DNA of 64,000 nucleotides from Streptomyces sp. A 4/2 (GCF_940670765.1 NZ_CALNVW010000010.1:62001-126000); one strand, 5' to 3'. Positions 43,494 through 52,913 are shown, numbered from the stretch's first letter. Numbers and translations: made by a program. Notes: a model not told the origin generated them from the sequence alone.

Positions 43494-44146
43494 GGCTGGC
43501 ACTTCGAGTTCCCCCTCAACGTGATCATCTTTGTGGTGACCCAGACGCCGAGCTCGTTCTTCCGCAAGGCTGTGTTGTACAAGACGTAGCTCTTGCTGGT
43601 TACCGGAGTGTGGTCGATTTTCTTCGTCTTGATGTGCAGACCAAAGGCCTTGCCCTGATCCTCGCAGTAGGCGAATGCGGCCGTTCCGTCTTTATTGATC
43701 AGGACGGACGGGTTGTAGAATCGATACTTTCCCGTCGTCCGCATGTTGCTGTCGACGTAACCCTGAACGTATTTCTGTGTCCCGGACGACATTTCCCCTT
43801 CCGAGTAGAAGCGGTACGCCTTGTCCAACGGATCCTGGTTTGCTACGGCCAGGTCGGTGGCCTTGACGAATTGCTCGCCGTCGGACAGAACAGCGTCCTT
43901 GTCCTTGTCGCCGGTCTTCGGCCAGTCGAAGGTGTAGGAGAGGTCCGCGGGCAGTTCGATCTTCGGGCGTCCAGGTGTCGCCGACGCCGACGCGCGAGGC
44001 GAAGCCGCCTTCGTAGCGCCCTCGTCGGCGCCCGCGATCTTGCCCGAGTTCTTGGACTTGCCGTCGTCGCTTCCCCCGCACGCGGTCAGGAGCAGGGCCG
44101 CTGCGGTCGCGAGTGCGGCGGCAGCGGGCAGAGTGCGGCGGTTCAC
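43490..44146 (-). CDS. Lipoprotein of the duplicated family, 218 aa (copy 1)
   Basis: GTG start, signal NRRTLPAAAALATAAALLLTACGG with lipobox LTAC, then a charged Ser/Ala linker and a domain with YTFDWPKTGDKDKDAVLSDGEQF, AYRFYSEGE, TAAFAYCEDQGKAFGLHIKT and TPVTSKSYVLYNTALRKNELGVWVTTKMITLRGNSKCQP. Two Cys at conserved positions. It overlaps the next gene by GTGA. GGGAG lies 8 nt before the start. It is the first gene of a three-gene operon with the secreted protein and the third lipoprotein. Confidence 0.8.
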   Translation of the reverse strand: MNRRTLPAAAALATAAALLLTACGGSDDGKSKNSGKIAGADEGATKAASPRASASATPGRPKIELPADLSYTFDWPKTGDKDKDAVLSDGEQFVKATDLAVANQDPLDKAYRFYSEGEMSSGTQKYVQGYVDSNMRTTGKYRFYNPSVLINKDGTAAFAYCEDQGKAFGLHIKTKKIDHTPVTSKSYVLYNTALRKNELGVWVTTKMITLRGNSKCQP

Positions 44147-44789
44147 GGGCGACTCCCGGTGGGGCGGTGGTGGTCTTGGGTGAACCGACGCTATCCGGGG
44201 CGTACTTGGTTTCACCAGAGCGAATCCATCCCGTCAACCGGACGGTCGGGACCTTTCAGGCGAATCGCTCGCGCCTCGGGTCAGGCATCGGTACCCGTCC
44301 CGACCATTCCGTACGCGCACCCGTGCCGCCAGTTCGGTGCCCGCCCGCACCCCGTCGATCCGCGTGGGTTCATGCCCATCCGCACCCCGTCCCGCGCTCC
44401 GATTGTGGCGAGGCTGCGCGCAGTTGACAGCTCTGCGGTTTGCTTGTGCATCGTCAGATCCCCGAAGAGGTCGGGGCTGTAGGGCGGCTACGAGGTGGTG
44501 CCGCCGAAGCCTTGGCGTATGCAACGGGAGTCCACCCTCCCGTCCAGCAGGAACGGGGAAATCTCGTGAAGCTTTCAGTGTTCGGCAAGTGCCGCCGTTT
44601 GTGACCGATTTGGACCGATGTTGATGAACCGTGCGGCGTTCGCGATCCTTATCTCGCCTTGAGGCGCTTATGTGCTGCTGCTACGGTGCGATGACTTGAC
44701 AGCCTCCGGTGGCCTGGGAATCGGAACCGGATAAATGGCGGCGAAGTCGACTCGCTTATGTCGCAGAGAAACATTCGGGGAGAAGCGGC
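44147..44789. other. Divergent promoter region between lipoprotein operon and tad cluster
   Basis: No gene is apparent. The left part (44149-44205) is the leader block shared with 39087-39140. The right part holds a promoter at 44659-44687. A stretch around 44460-44520 is GC-variable and has no clear structure. Confidence 0.6.
44659..44687 (+). promoter_or_regulatory. Promoter candidate for the tad operon
   Basis: TTGAGG, 17-bp spacer and TACGGT. It would give a 5' leader of about 95 nt before the first gene at 44790. Sequence match only. Confidence 0.4.
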
Positions 44790-45524
44790 GTGAAGGTCCA
44801 GGAGCGCACGGGCGCAGGTAACCACCGGGTTCCCTCACCCGGACAGTCGGCCGGTGAGCGGCTTCCCACGGTCACACGTGAGCGCAAGCCCGCGCTCGCC
44901 GCACTTGCCGTGCTGTTGATTCTTGTCGGTGCGCTGGGCGCGACGGTGCTCGTGCTGCGCGCCGGGAACCGCGTCGAGGTCGTCCGGCTGAAGGCGGGCC
45001 ACACCATCCAGGCCGGCGAGAAGCTGACCGCGAACGACGTGTCCTCGGTGATGGTCGCCGACGACGCCAGCATCAACTACGTCCCGTACAAGCAGCTCGC
45101 CTCGCTGGAGAAGCTCCGGGCGAAGAACACCCTGGTCGGTGGCACCCTGCTGATCGGTGACATGTTCACCGCCACGACCGGAATGCCCGCGGGCAAGGCC
45201 TCGGTGGGTCTCTCCCTCAAGGACGGCCAGTACCCGCCGGACATCGCGGCCGGTGACACCGTCACCGCGTACCGCGTCGGCGACAAGAGTGGCGGTTCGA
45301 GCTCCAGCTCCACCACCGGCGGTTCGCAGACCGGCGGTTCCGGCAGCACCCCCCTCGTCGAGCAGGCGATCGTCAGCAAGTCCGTGGTCCCGGCGACCGG
45401 TTCGATCGGCAGCGGGAACCGTTCCATCACGCTGACCGTCGATACCGCTGATGCCCCCGCGCTCGCCCAGGCGGCGGCGAACGGCCAGGTCGCACTCGTG
45501 CGCGTCGCCGCCCACACCGGCTGA
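44790..45524 (+). CDS. SAF-domain (CpaB/RcpC-like) pilus assembly protein, 244 aa
   Basis: One membrane helix (ALAALAVLLILVGALGATVLVL), then a SAF domain (VEVVRLKAGHTIQAGEKLTANDVSSVMVAD), as in CpaB/RcpC pilus proteins and flagellar FlgA. A Gly/Ser linker (GGSSSSSTTGGSQTGGSGS) is followed by a C-terminal beta part. It is likely at the outer face of the membrane, possibly a pilus scaffold. The GTG start has GGGGAGAA at 8 nt. It is first in the tad cluster, 50 bp upstream of tadZ. Confidence 0.85.
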   Translation: MKVQERTGAGNHRVPSPGQSAGERLPTVTRERKPALAALAVLLILVGALGATVLVLRAGNRVEVVRLKAGHTIQAGEKLTANDVSSVMVADDASINYVPYKQLASLEKLRAKNTLVGGTLLIGDMFTATTGMPAGKASVGLSLKDGQYPPDIAAGDTVTAYRVGDKSGGSSSSSTTGGSQTGGSGSTPLVEQAIVSKSVVPATGSIGSGNRSITLTVDTADAPALAQAAANGQVALVRVAAHTG

Positions 45525-45574
45525 CCCTCCGAGCCCGCAGAGGAACGCAGAAGACGTAGAGGAACGCAGAAGAC

Positions 45575-46402
45575 ATGGCGCTCATCGCCCTCGCCGCAGA
45601 CAAGGGTTCGCCCGGAGTCACCACGGCCGCCCTTGCCCTCGCCGCTGTCTGGCCCCGGCGGGCCCTGCTCGCCGAGGCCGACCCGGCGGGCGGGGACCTC
45701 GTCTACCGCACCAACGCCGCCAACGGCGGCCCGCTCAACCCGAACACCGGTCTGCTCTCCATCGCCGCCGCGGCCCGCCGCGGGCTCGCCGCCGATCAGC
45801 TCTGGGACCACGCCCAGCCCATGGCGGGCGGGCTCGAACTGCTCGTCGGGATCGGTTCGGCCGAGCAGGCCGCCGGGCTCGCCGGGGTGTGGCCCACGCT
45901 CGGGCAGGCCTTCGCCACACTCGGCGAGTCCCCGCACGCCCCCGCCGATGTGATCGCCGACTGCGGCCGGATCGCCGGGGGTTCGCCCGCGATCGACCTG
46001 ATGCCGCACGCCAACCTGGTGCTGCTGGTCTCGCGTACGGAGCCGGAGCACATCGCCCGCGTACGGGACAGGGCCGCCGCCCTCCACGCGCAACTGCACG
46101 GCGGACAGCGGGGCATGTCGCAGCTCGCGACGCCTCTCATCGGGGTGCTCCTCGTCGCCGATTCGAACACGTCCACCAAGCTCGCCCACCAGGTCAACGA
46201 CATGCTCGTCGCCGCGCAGACCGGTGCCCGGGTCATCGGCACGCTCGCGTACGACACCTCGGGTGCCGGGCTGCTGTCCGGGCGCGGCCGGGGCCGGCTC
46301 GACAAGTCGTTGCTGATCCGCAGTGCCCGCAAGGTCGCCGCCGACGTCTACCAGCAGTTCGGCGCCGCCTGGTCGCAGCCGGGTGCCGGGGCAGGTCGAT
46401 GA
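45575..46402 (+). CDS. tadZ: TadZ/CpaE-like ParA-family ATPase, 275 aa
   Basis: MinD/ParA-type fold with a divergent Walker A (LAADKGSPGVTTAALALAA) in place of KGGxGKTT, then EADPAGGDLVYRT and the NLVLLVSRTEPEHIARVRD switch region. TadZ helps place the pilus machine at a pole. It overlaps tadA by ATGA. Confidence 0.85.
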   Translation: MALIALAADKGSPGVTTAALALAAVWPRRALLAEADPAGGDLVYRTNAANGGPLNPNTGLLSIAAAARRGLAADQLWDHAQPMAGGLELLVGIGSAEQAAGLAGVWPTLGQAFATLGESPHAPADVIADCGRIAGGSPAIDLMPHANLVLLVSRTEPEHIARVRDRAAALHAQLHGGQRGMSQLATPLIGVLLVADSNTSTKLAHQVNDMLVAAQTGARVIGTLAYDTSGAGLLSGRGRGRLDKSLLIRSARKVAADVYQQFGAAWSQPGAGAGR

Positions 46403-47709
46403 GCAGCGTCGTCGACCACTCGCTGGTCAAGCGGTTCCGGCAGGACGCCGGGGACCGTATCGCGGAACAGCGCCGTATCGACCAGGTCAGCAACACACCG
46501 CCGATGTCCGGGGAGGACGAGCGGCAGTACGCCCGCGCCGTCATCGCCCAGATACTTGAGGAGTACGCGCGCGCGGAGATCAACGCCGGGCGTACCCCCT
46601 TCGACGCGGAGACCGAGGAGCAGTACGCGGCAGCCGTGCACGCCGCGCTCTTCGGAGTCGGGCGGCTCCAGCCGCTGCTCGACGACCCGGACGTCGAGAA
46701 CATCGACATCAACGGCTGTGACCAGGTCTTCGTCGGGTACGCCGACGGGCGTGAGGCCCGGGTCGACCCGGTCGCCGAGACCGATGAGGAACTCGTCGAG
46801 CTGATCCAGGTGCTCGGCGCCTACTCGGGTCTCTCCTCCCGGCCCTTCGACTCCGCGAACCCGCAGCTCGACCTGCGGCTCCCGGACGGTTCGCGTCTCT
46901 CCGCCGTCATGGAAGTGGCCCGCAGGCCCGCGCTCTCCATCCGTCGCGCCCGCATGGGCAAGGTCTTCATGGCAGACCTCGTCGGCAACGGCACCCTGAC
47001 CCCGGAGCTGGCCCACTTCCTCGCCTGCGCGGTCCGGGCCCGTAAGAACATCATGATCGCCGGTGCCACCAACGCCGGGAAGACCACGCTGCTGCGGGCC
47101 CTCGCCAACGAGATCCCACCGGTGGAACGTCTGGTCACGGTCGAACGGGCACTGGAGCTCGGGCTCGACCAGTTTCCCGAACTGCACCCCAACGTGGTGG
47201 CGTTCGAGGAGCGGCTGCCGAACTCCGAGGGGCTCGGGCAGATCTCGATGGGCGAGCTGGTGCGCCGGTCGCTCCGTATGAACCCCTCCCGCGTCATCGT
47301 CGGTGAGGTGCTCGGCGACGAGATCGTCACCATGTTGAACGCGATGTCGCAGGGTAACGACGGCTCGCTCTCCACGATCCACGCGAACAGCTCCAGCGAG
47401 GTGTTCAACCGTATTTCCACCTACGCGCTCCAGGCCACCGAGCGGCTGCCCATCGAGGCCAGCCAGATGCTCATCGCCGGAGCCGTCAACTTCGTCGTCT
47501 TCGTCCAGCGCCGCAACAACTTCGAGAGCGGCGGCCGGCTGCAACGTGCCGTCACCTCGGTCCGTGAGGTGAACGGCGTGGACGGACGCGTGCTCTCCAG
47601 TGAGGTCTTCGCGGAGACGCCCGACGGGCGTGTCCTGCCGCACGCCCCGGTGGCGTGCCTCGACGACCTTGCCGTACACGGCTATCGCCCCTCCGGGGCC
47701 TGGGGGTGA
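46399..47709 (+). CDS. tadA: TadA/CpaF secretion ATPase
   Basis: A 436-residue hexameric ATPase that powers Flp pilus assembly. Walker A is GATNAGKTTLLRAL, and the Asp and His boxes (RVIVGEVLGDEIVTMLNAMSQGNDGSLSTIHANSS) are clear. The N-terminal CpaF domain (VENIDINGCDQVFVGYADG) is present. Confidence 0.95.
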   Translation: MSSVVDHSLVKRFRQDAGDRIAEQRRIDQVSNTPPMSGEDERQYARAVIAQILEEYARAEINAGRTPFDAETEEQYAAAVHAALFGVGRLQPLLDDPDVENIDINGCDQVFVGYADGREARVDPVAETDEELVELIQVLGAYSGLSSRPFDSANPQLDLRLPDGSRLSAVMEVARRPALSIRRARMGKVFMADLVGNGTLTPELAHFLACAVRARKNIMIAGATNAGKTTLLRALANEIPPVERLVTVERALELGLDQFPELHPNVVAFEERLPNSEGLGQISMGELVRRSLRMNPSRVIVGEVLGDEIVTMLNAMSQGNDGSLSTIHANSSSEVFNRISTYALQATERLPIEASQMLIAGAVNFVVFVQRRNNFESGGRLQRAVTSVREVNGVDGRVLSSEVFAETPDGRVLPHAPVACLDDLAVHGYRPSGAWG

Positions 47710-47719
47710 AGGAGACCGT

Positions 47720-48733
47720 ATGAATGGCATCTCCTCGTTGGGCGGGTTCTTCGATCCGCAGCTGCTGTACGCACTGGGCTGCGGCATCGCCGCGGGCGGT
47801 GGCCTCGCGCTGCTGATCCTCGCCATCCGTGGCATCGAGCCCAAGCCCGGTCATGTGAAGGCCGCACGCGGTGAGCGCACCAGGGAACTCGTCCAGTTCA
47901 TCGGCCGGCGCGGCTCCATCGCCGTCGGTGTCGGACTGATCGTCCTGCTGCTGACGCGCTGGACCGTCGCCGGAATCGGCGCCGGACTGCTGGTCTTCTT
48001 CTGGGACCGCCTCTTCGGCGGCGCCGCACAGGAGAAGGTCGCGATGCGCCGGGTCGAGGCGCTCGCGGGCTGGACCGAGTCGCTGCGTGACACCATCGCC
48101 GGCGCCGTCGGCCTGGAGCAGGCCATCCCGGCGTCCGCACGCGCCGCGGCCCCCGCGCTCCGCCCGCACCTGGACGCCCTGGTCGACCGGCTCCGCGCCC
48201 GTATGCCGCTGCCCGAGGCCCTGCAGTACCTTGCCGACGAGATCGACGACGCGTCCGCCGACATCATCGTGGCCGCGCTCATCCTCAACGCCAAGCTGCG
48301 CGGCCCCGGCCTGCGCCAGGTGCTCGGCGCCCTCTCGAAGAGCGCGCGCGAGGAGATCGACATGCGCCACCGGGTGATGGCGCAGCGCTCGTCGACCCGG
48401 CGCAGTGTGCAGATCGTGGTGGTCGTCTCGGTGGCGTTCGTGCTCGGACTCGCCGTGTTCAACCGGGACTTCGTGTCACCGTACGGCTCGCCGATGGGCC
48501 AGCTGGTGCTGGCCGGTGTGTGCGGTCTGTTCGCGCTCGGCTTCTGGTGGCTGCGGAAGCTGTCGGTGATCGAGACGCCGGAGCGCTTCCTGGTCCGTGA
48601 CGAGCCGGAGGTCCGGTTCGTACGACCGGACTCGGCGCCGTCCGGCGGCCAGCCGGGCCAGCACGGCCCGTACGGCCAGCACCCCGCCCCGCAGGCATCG
48701 CCGTTCAACCAGGGCCAGGGGGCGCAGCGATGA
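47720..48733 (+). CDS. tadB: TadB-like type II secretion F-domain membrane protein
   Basis: A 337-residue inner-membrane platform protein with a T2SSF domain (RVEALAGWTESLRDTIAGAVGLEQAIPA...LRPHLDALVDRL). The membrane helices lie around GCGIAAGGGLALLILAI, AVGVGLIVLLLTRW and VSVAFVLGLAVF. GGAGACC is the ribosome site. A Gln/Pro-rich tail follows. It overlaps tadC by ATGA. Confidence 0.9.
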   Translation: MNGISSLGGFFDPQLLYALGCGIAAGGGLALLILAIRGIEPKPGHVKAARGERTRELVQFIGRRGSIAVGVGLIVLLLTRWTVAGIGAGLLVFFWDRLFGGAAQEKVAMRRVEALAGWTESLRDTIAGAVGLEQAIPASARAAAPALRPHLDALVDRLRARMPLPEALQYLADEIDDASADIIVAALILNAKLRGPGLRQVLGALSKSAREEIDMRHRVMAQRSSTRRSVQIVVVVSVAFVLGLAVFNRDFVSPYGSPMGQLVLAGVCGLFALGFWWLRKLSVIETPERFLVRDEPEVRFVRPDSAPSGGQPGQHGPYGQHPAPQASPFNQGQGAQR

Positions 48734-49662
48734 TGGACATTCTCACCGCACCGGTACTGATCGGTGCCGTGCTCGGCCTCGGTATCTACGTCCTCGTACG
48801 GGCCCTGTCGCCCTCGAAGCGTTCCGCCGTCTCACAGGTGCGGCGCATCGACGCGCTGCGGGCCGCCGGTTCCGGGTACGAGCGGCCGGGCAGCCAGTCC
48901 GCCGAGGACGACGGACGGCTCGGCTCGCTGCGCGCCAAGGTGGGGGTGCGGATCGCCGACCTCTACATGCAGCAGGGCTGGGAGCAGCGCTCGCTCCGCT
49001 CCGACCTGGCGGTCCTCGACCGCAGCTGGGAACGGTTCCTGGCGACCAAGGTCCTGCTCGGTGTGTCCGGCCTGATCTTCGGGCCGATGCTCTTCGCCAT
49101 CGCCTGGGCCATCGGCTTCGGCAGCGGCCCGATCATCCCGGTCTGGCTGGCGCTCGCCTGCGCCGCGCTCTTCTTCTTCCTGCCTGATCTGGAAGTACGC
49201 AGGGACGCGGCCGACAAGCGCAAGGATCTGCGGCGGGTCATCGGCGCGTATCTGGACCTCGTGTCGATGAACCTGGCCGGTGGCCGCGGGCTCCCCGAGG
49301 CGCTGATGGCCGCGGCCGAGGTCAGCGACGGCTGGGCGCTGCGCCGCATCCGTAACACCCTCGCCGACGCCCGGATCACCGGCACCAGCCAGTGGCTCGC
49401 TCTGGGCAGACTCGGCGAGGAGCTGGGTATCGAAGAGCTGAAGGACTTGTCGTCGTCGCTGGCGCTCGTCGCCGACGACGGGGCGAAAGTGCGTGAGTCG
49501 CTGGCCTCCAGGGCCGAAACGATGCGGCACCGCGAAATGGCCGAGATCGAGGGAGCGGCGGGTGAGAAGTCGCAGTCGATGCTTGTCGCGCAGCTGCTCC
49601 TCTGCGCCGGATTCCTGGTCTTCCTCATCTATCCGGCCGCGATGCGCGTCTTCCAGGTCTGA
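48730..49662 (+). CDS. tadC: TadC-like type II secretion F-domain membrane protein
   Basis: A 310-residue partner of TadB. T2SSF domain features are LRRVIGAYLDLVSMNLAGGRGLPEALMAAAEVSDGWALRRIR and the ending MLVAQLLLCAGFLVFLIYPA. ATG is the second part of the ATGATGG overlap with tadB. Confidence 0.9.
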   Translation: MMDILTAPVLIGAVLGLGIYVLVRALSPSKRSAVSQVRRIDALRAAGSGYERPGSQSAEDDGRLGSLRAKVGVRIADLYMQQGWEQRSLRSDLAVLDRSWERFLATKVLLGVSGLIFGPMLFAIAWAIGFGSGPIIPVWLALACAALFFFLPDLEVRRDAADKRKDLRRVIGAYLDLVSMNLAGGRGLPEALMAAAEVSDGWALRRIRNTLADARITGTSQWLALGRLGEELGIEELKDLSSSLALVADDGAKVRESLASRAETMRHREMAEIEGAAGEKSQSMLVAQLLLCAGFLVFLIYPAAMRVFQV

Positions 49663-49697
49663 ACCCGCAACCCACTTCTCTTGAGAGGATTCCATCC

Positions 49698-49943
49698 ATG
49701 TTCGGACGCCGCTTCAGTCACCCGACTGTCGACTTCCTGATCACGTTCCTGCAGGCGCGCGTCGAGCGTGCCCGCTCCGAGGACACCGACCGCGGCGCAT
49801 CCGCCGTGGAGTGGGTCATCATCTCCGCGGTCGTCGTGGCGATCGTCGGCGTGGTCGCCGCGATCATCAACTCGGCACTGAGCTCCGGTGCCAACAAGGT
49901 CGGCGACTGCATCAAGGGCGCCACCGCGAGCGGCACCTGCTGA
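49698..49943 (+). CDS. Flp-type pilin, 81 aa
   Basis: A short N-terminal basic leader, then ASAVEWVIISAVVVAIVGVVAAI, the hydrophobic pilin helix with the Glu at position +5 of the processed form and a cleavage site G/ASAVEW. Two Cys at the C-terminus (GDCIKGATASGTC) could form a disulfide. It is the major subunit of the Flp pilus made by TadA/B/C. GAGAGGA is the ribosome site. Confidence 0.88.
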   Translation: MFGRRFSHPTVDFLITFLQARVERARSEDTDRGASAVEWVIISAVVVAIVGVVAAIINSALSSGANKVGDCIKGATASGTC

Positions 49944-49987
49944 GTACGGAATCCCGAGTCCGGGACACGGGGCGGGTGCAGGTACCG

Positions 49988-50440
49988 ATGGTGGTGCTGG
50001 TGCGTCAGAGGATCAGAGCGTTCGTACGCCGCAGGGTGGAGGCAGCCTCCACCCGCGGTGACTCCGGCATGACCGCGATCGAGTTCGTGTTCCTGACTCC
50101 GGTGCTGTTCTTCCTGATCTTCGCGACGGTGCAGTTCGCGCTGTATTTCTTCGCCGACCACGTGGCGCAGGCCGCCGCCCAGGCGGGCACGCGCAAGGCC
50201 CGCGCCGAGGCCGACGAGAACCCCGGCGGCTGGCGCGGGGACGCGGGCGATGTCGTGCAGAGCTATATCCAGCAGCTCGGCTCGAAGCTGGTGCTCGGCC
50301 CCCGGGTGACCATGGTCCAGCCGGACCGGAACACGGTCGGGGTGGAGATCTCGGCCCGGGTCCCGAGCGTCTTCCCGGGGCTGGACCTGACGGTGCACGC
50401 GCAGTCGCGGGGGCCGGTCGAGCGGTTCGTACGGGACTGA
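49988..50440 (+). CDS. TadE-like minor pilin, 150 aa
   Basis: A TadE-family pseudopilin: STRGDSGMTAIEFVFLTPVLFFLIFATVQFAL is the class III-like pilin helix preceded by a cleavable leader, then FFADHVAQAAAQAGTRKARAEAD. The start could also be GTG at 49976. A 10-bp repeat array follows the stop. Confidence 0.85.
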   Translation: MVVLVRQRIRAFVRRRVEAASTRGDSGMTAIEFVFLTPVLFFLIFATVQFALYFFADHVAQAAAQAGTRKARAEADENPGGWRGDAGDVVQSYIQQLGSKLVLGPRVTMVQPDRNTVGVEISARVPSVFPGLDLTVHAQSRGPVERFVRD

Positions 50441-50508
50441 GCGGGACTGGGCGGGCTGGGCAGGACTGGGCAGGACTGGGCAGGACTGAGCGGGACTGAG
50501 CGGGACTG
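50440..50508. repeat. 10-bp tandem repeat between two TadE-like genes
   Basis: About seven units of GGGACTGGGC/GGGCAGGACT type covering nearly the whole 68-bp gap, ending directly at the next ATG. The unit length is not divisible by three, so changes would shift the spacing but not the protein. Confidence 0.85.
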
Positions 50509-51051
50509 ATGGGAGACCAACGGGTGCGGGGGCTGCGGAGCTTGGGGGGATACGTGGGTACGCGGTGCGGCCACGCGGTGACCGGTATGCCGGCAGGTAC
50601 GGCGGCCGGGGGCGGCGAGGGTTCCGGGGATGGTTCCGGGGATGCTGAGGGGCCCGGCGCGGCGTTCGCCGATCGCGGGCTGTCCACCATCGAAGTGGTC
50701 ATTCTCGCCCCCGTCATGATCCTCTTCATTCTGGTCCTGGTCGGATTCGGTCAGCTCGTCGAAGGCCGGGGCGCCGTCGACAGCGCGGCCCGCGACGCGG
50801 CCCGCGCGGGCTCCATCCAGAAGGACGGGGGAGTCGCCATGGCCGAGGCCCGCAGGGCGGCCGAGGCGGACCTGAGCGACGTCTGCTCCGGCCCGGTCTC
50901 GGTGACCGCCAACGGCTTCGTGAAGGGCGGGTTCTTCACCGTGGAAGTCAGCTGCCAGATCCGCGGCCTGGCGATGCTCGGCCTGAACATCCCGACCACC
51001 CTGACCGGCCGCTCGACCTCGCCGATCGACCCCTACCGGAGGACGGTATGA
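50509..51051 (+). CDS. Second TadE-like protein, 180 aa
   Basis: A longer leader (about 55 residues, Gly-rich) before the pilin helix LSTIEVVILAPVMILFILVLVGFGQLVEGRGAVDSAARDAARAG. Two Cys (DVCSG, VSCQI) suggest a disulfide. A later ATG at 50587 would shorten the leader. It overlaps the next gene by ATGA. Confidence 0.82.
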   Translation: MGDQRVRGLRSLGGYVGTRCGHAVTGMPAGTAAGGGEGSGDGSGDAEGPGAAFADRGLSTIEVVILAPVMILFILVLVGFGQLVEGRGAVDSAARDAARAGSIQKDGGVAMAEARRAAEADLSDVCSGPVSVTANGFVKGGFFTVEVSCQIRGLAMLGLNIPTTLTGRSTSPIDPYRRTV

Positions 51052-51560
51052 GCGCGCCGAACGCCCGCTCGGTGCCGAGGCGTTGGACGCCGTGGTCCCG
51101 ACTCTCCCGATGCTCCCTGTGGGTGCGGTCCCGCCGCGACCGGCTCGACGACCGGGGCTCGGGTGCCGCGGCCGTCATCATCTTCGCGTTCCTGTTCCTG
51201 GCGCTGGCGGCGTTCGTCGTGGACGGCGGGCTGTCGATCTCCCAGCGCGAACGGGCCGCGGACATCGCGGAACAGGCGGCGCGGTACGCGGCGCAGGACA
51301 TCGACCGCGAGTCCCTCTACGGCGACCAGGGCGGCCCCGCACCGATCAACTACCAGAACTGCGATGCCCGGGTGCACGCCTTCGCCGTCGAGATGGGCAT
51401 GTCCGGTCAGGACATAGGGGCGTCGCACTGCACGGCGGCGAACGCGCAGCGGGTCGAGGTGACGGTGCAGCTGACGTACGAGCCGGTGCTGACGGGCATG
51501 TTCTACAGTCACTCGATCACGGTGCACGGCTCGTCGGTCGCGGAATCGGTCACGGGCTGA
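51048..51560 (+). CDS. TadG-like pilus assembly protein, 170 aa
   Basis: Contains GSGAAAVIIFAFLFLALAAFVVDGGLSISQRERAADIAEQAARYAA, the TadG/TadE-like pilin helix followed by the VDGG motif. Two Cys (NCDA, SHC) in the mature part. It is the third pilin-like protein of the cluster. Confidence 0.82.
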   Translation: MSAPNARSVPRRWTPWSRLSRCSLWVRSRRDRLDDRGSGAAAVIIFAFLFLALAAFVVDGGLSISQRERAADIAEQAARYAAQDIDRESLYGDQGGPAPINYQNCDARVHAFAVEMGMSGQDIGASHCTAANAQRVEVTVQLTYEPVLTGMFYSHSITVHGSSVAESVTG

Positions 51561-51627
51561 GCGCCTGAGCACCTGGTCGTCATGCGGCACGCATCACGCA
51601 TGAGACAGCGATTCATGGAGGAACGAG

Positions 51628-52341
51628 ATGGCGTTCGGTCGGCGAAAAGATCCCGAGCCGACGGTCGAGCCGGTGGCGTGGGACAGCGCCGACTGGTTCG
51701 TGATCAGTGCCGTGGAGCGCCCCGCCACCCTCCGGCGGAAGGCCGTGACCGGCCCGCGTTGCGTACGTACCCGGGTCGTCGAGCCGGGCGTGGAGCTGTA
51801 CGCCCCCGCGGTGTTCATCGCGCAGCCCGACGCGGAGACCAAGGCGTACGAGCTCTACCCGGCCCTGGACCCCCGGACCCTGCTCTGTGCGCTCGCCCCG
51901 GTGAAGGGCGGACGCGGCGGCGAGCGCTACCGAGTGACGGACGGCCAGGGGCAGGAACTCGGCACGGTCCACCGCACCGGCGCCACCAAGCGCACCGTCC
52001 AGCACGCCTGGTGGCTGGAGCAGCCCGGCCATCCCGACATCGTCGCCCGCTACCACTGGGCGAAGGGCAGCGCGAAGGACGTCAGGGAGCGGGGAGCGTC
52101 GGCGGTGGTCCGCGGGGCGGGCCAACTGGCCGAGAGCGTCGTCGACTCACTGATCCTCGGCGGCTCCGAGGGCGGCGACAGCAGCACGTACGAGAGCAAG
52201 CCGGTGACGTGGCGGGCCGGCGAGACGGAAGTCGCCCTGACCTCGGGCCACACGGACAAGGCCGTCAGGACGTACACGCCCCGGGCGAGCTGGCTGGACC
52301 GCCGGCTGGCACTCGCACTGGCGGTACTCCGCGAGGGCTGA
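51628..52341 (+). CDS. Protein of unknown function, 237 aa
   Basis: No domain is recognised and no signal peptide or membrane segment is visible. Beta-rich pattern: RTRVVEPGVELYAPAVFIAQPD, ERYRVTDGQGQELGTVHRTG and WWLEQPGHPDIVARYHWAKG. ATG with GAGGAACGAG upstream. It directly precedes the transposase fragment, which begins at the base after its stop, so its natural C-terminus may have been altered. Confidence 0.65.
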   Translation: MAFGRRKDPEPTVEPVAWDSADWFVISAVERPATLRRKAVTGPRCVRTRVVEPGVELYAPAVFIAQPDAETKAYELYPALDPRTLLCALAPVKGGRGGERYRVTDGQGQELGTVHRTGATKRTVQHAWWLEQPGHPDIVARYHWAKGSAKDVRERGASAVVRGAGQLAESVVDSLILGGSEGGDSSTYESKPVTWRAGETEVALTSGHTDKAVRTYTPRASWLDRRLALALAVLREG

Positions 52342-52750
52342 CGGATCAGTAAGGACCTGGACGTTCATCCCGTGCCTGCGGTGCTTCCCGGAGTAATACG
52401 GCCGGTCGGCGGCGATGCGGTCGATGGGCAGCAGCGTTCCATCGAGGATCAGATATGCCTTGTGCGCCGCCGCCCGGACCGCCGTGGTGATGTCAGGGGC
52501 CAGGGCCTTGAGGATCTCGACGGCCTCGGTCACGTATCGATAGGCAGTGGTGATTCCGACACCGAAACCGCCTGCCAGCTGAGCGTACGTATGGCCGCAC
52601 CGCAGGTGGGCCAACACCAGCAGGGCCTGTCGGCCGGCCGGAAGCCGACGCCACCGGGTGTCGCGCTCCAGGCGTTGGGTGCGCAGCAGGCTGGACAGTA
52701 ACTGAAGGGCAGAGCCGGACAGATCGATCCCCGATGGGTAGACAAGCACA
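52342..52750 (-). pseudogene. IS5-type transposase, N-terminal fragment
   Basis: Minus-strand LVYPSGIDLSGSALQLLSSLL, WRRLPAGRQALLVLAHLRCGHTYAQLAGGFGVGITTAYRYVTEA (helix-turn-helix), and LILDGTLLPIDRIAADRPYYSGKHRRHGMNVQVL, which holds the first catalytic Asp. It stops abruptly at the end of the neighbouring gene. A GTG at 52750 is the expected start; the rest of the DDE domain is missing. Confidence 0.85.
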
Positions 52751-52913
52751 CGAAGCTCAGGGTGGTCAGGTTGTTCTTGGTGGATCACCCCGTCTACCAG
52801 GAGGTCCGCCTCTTCCCGAACTCACCCCCCAACAGCCCCTACTCGCACGCAGGTCGAAAGAGAGCACACTGCGTCGCCACTGCCACGCCTTGAGGTAACG
52901 GCAGCCGACTGGC

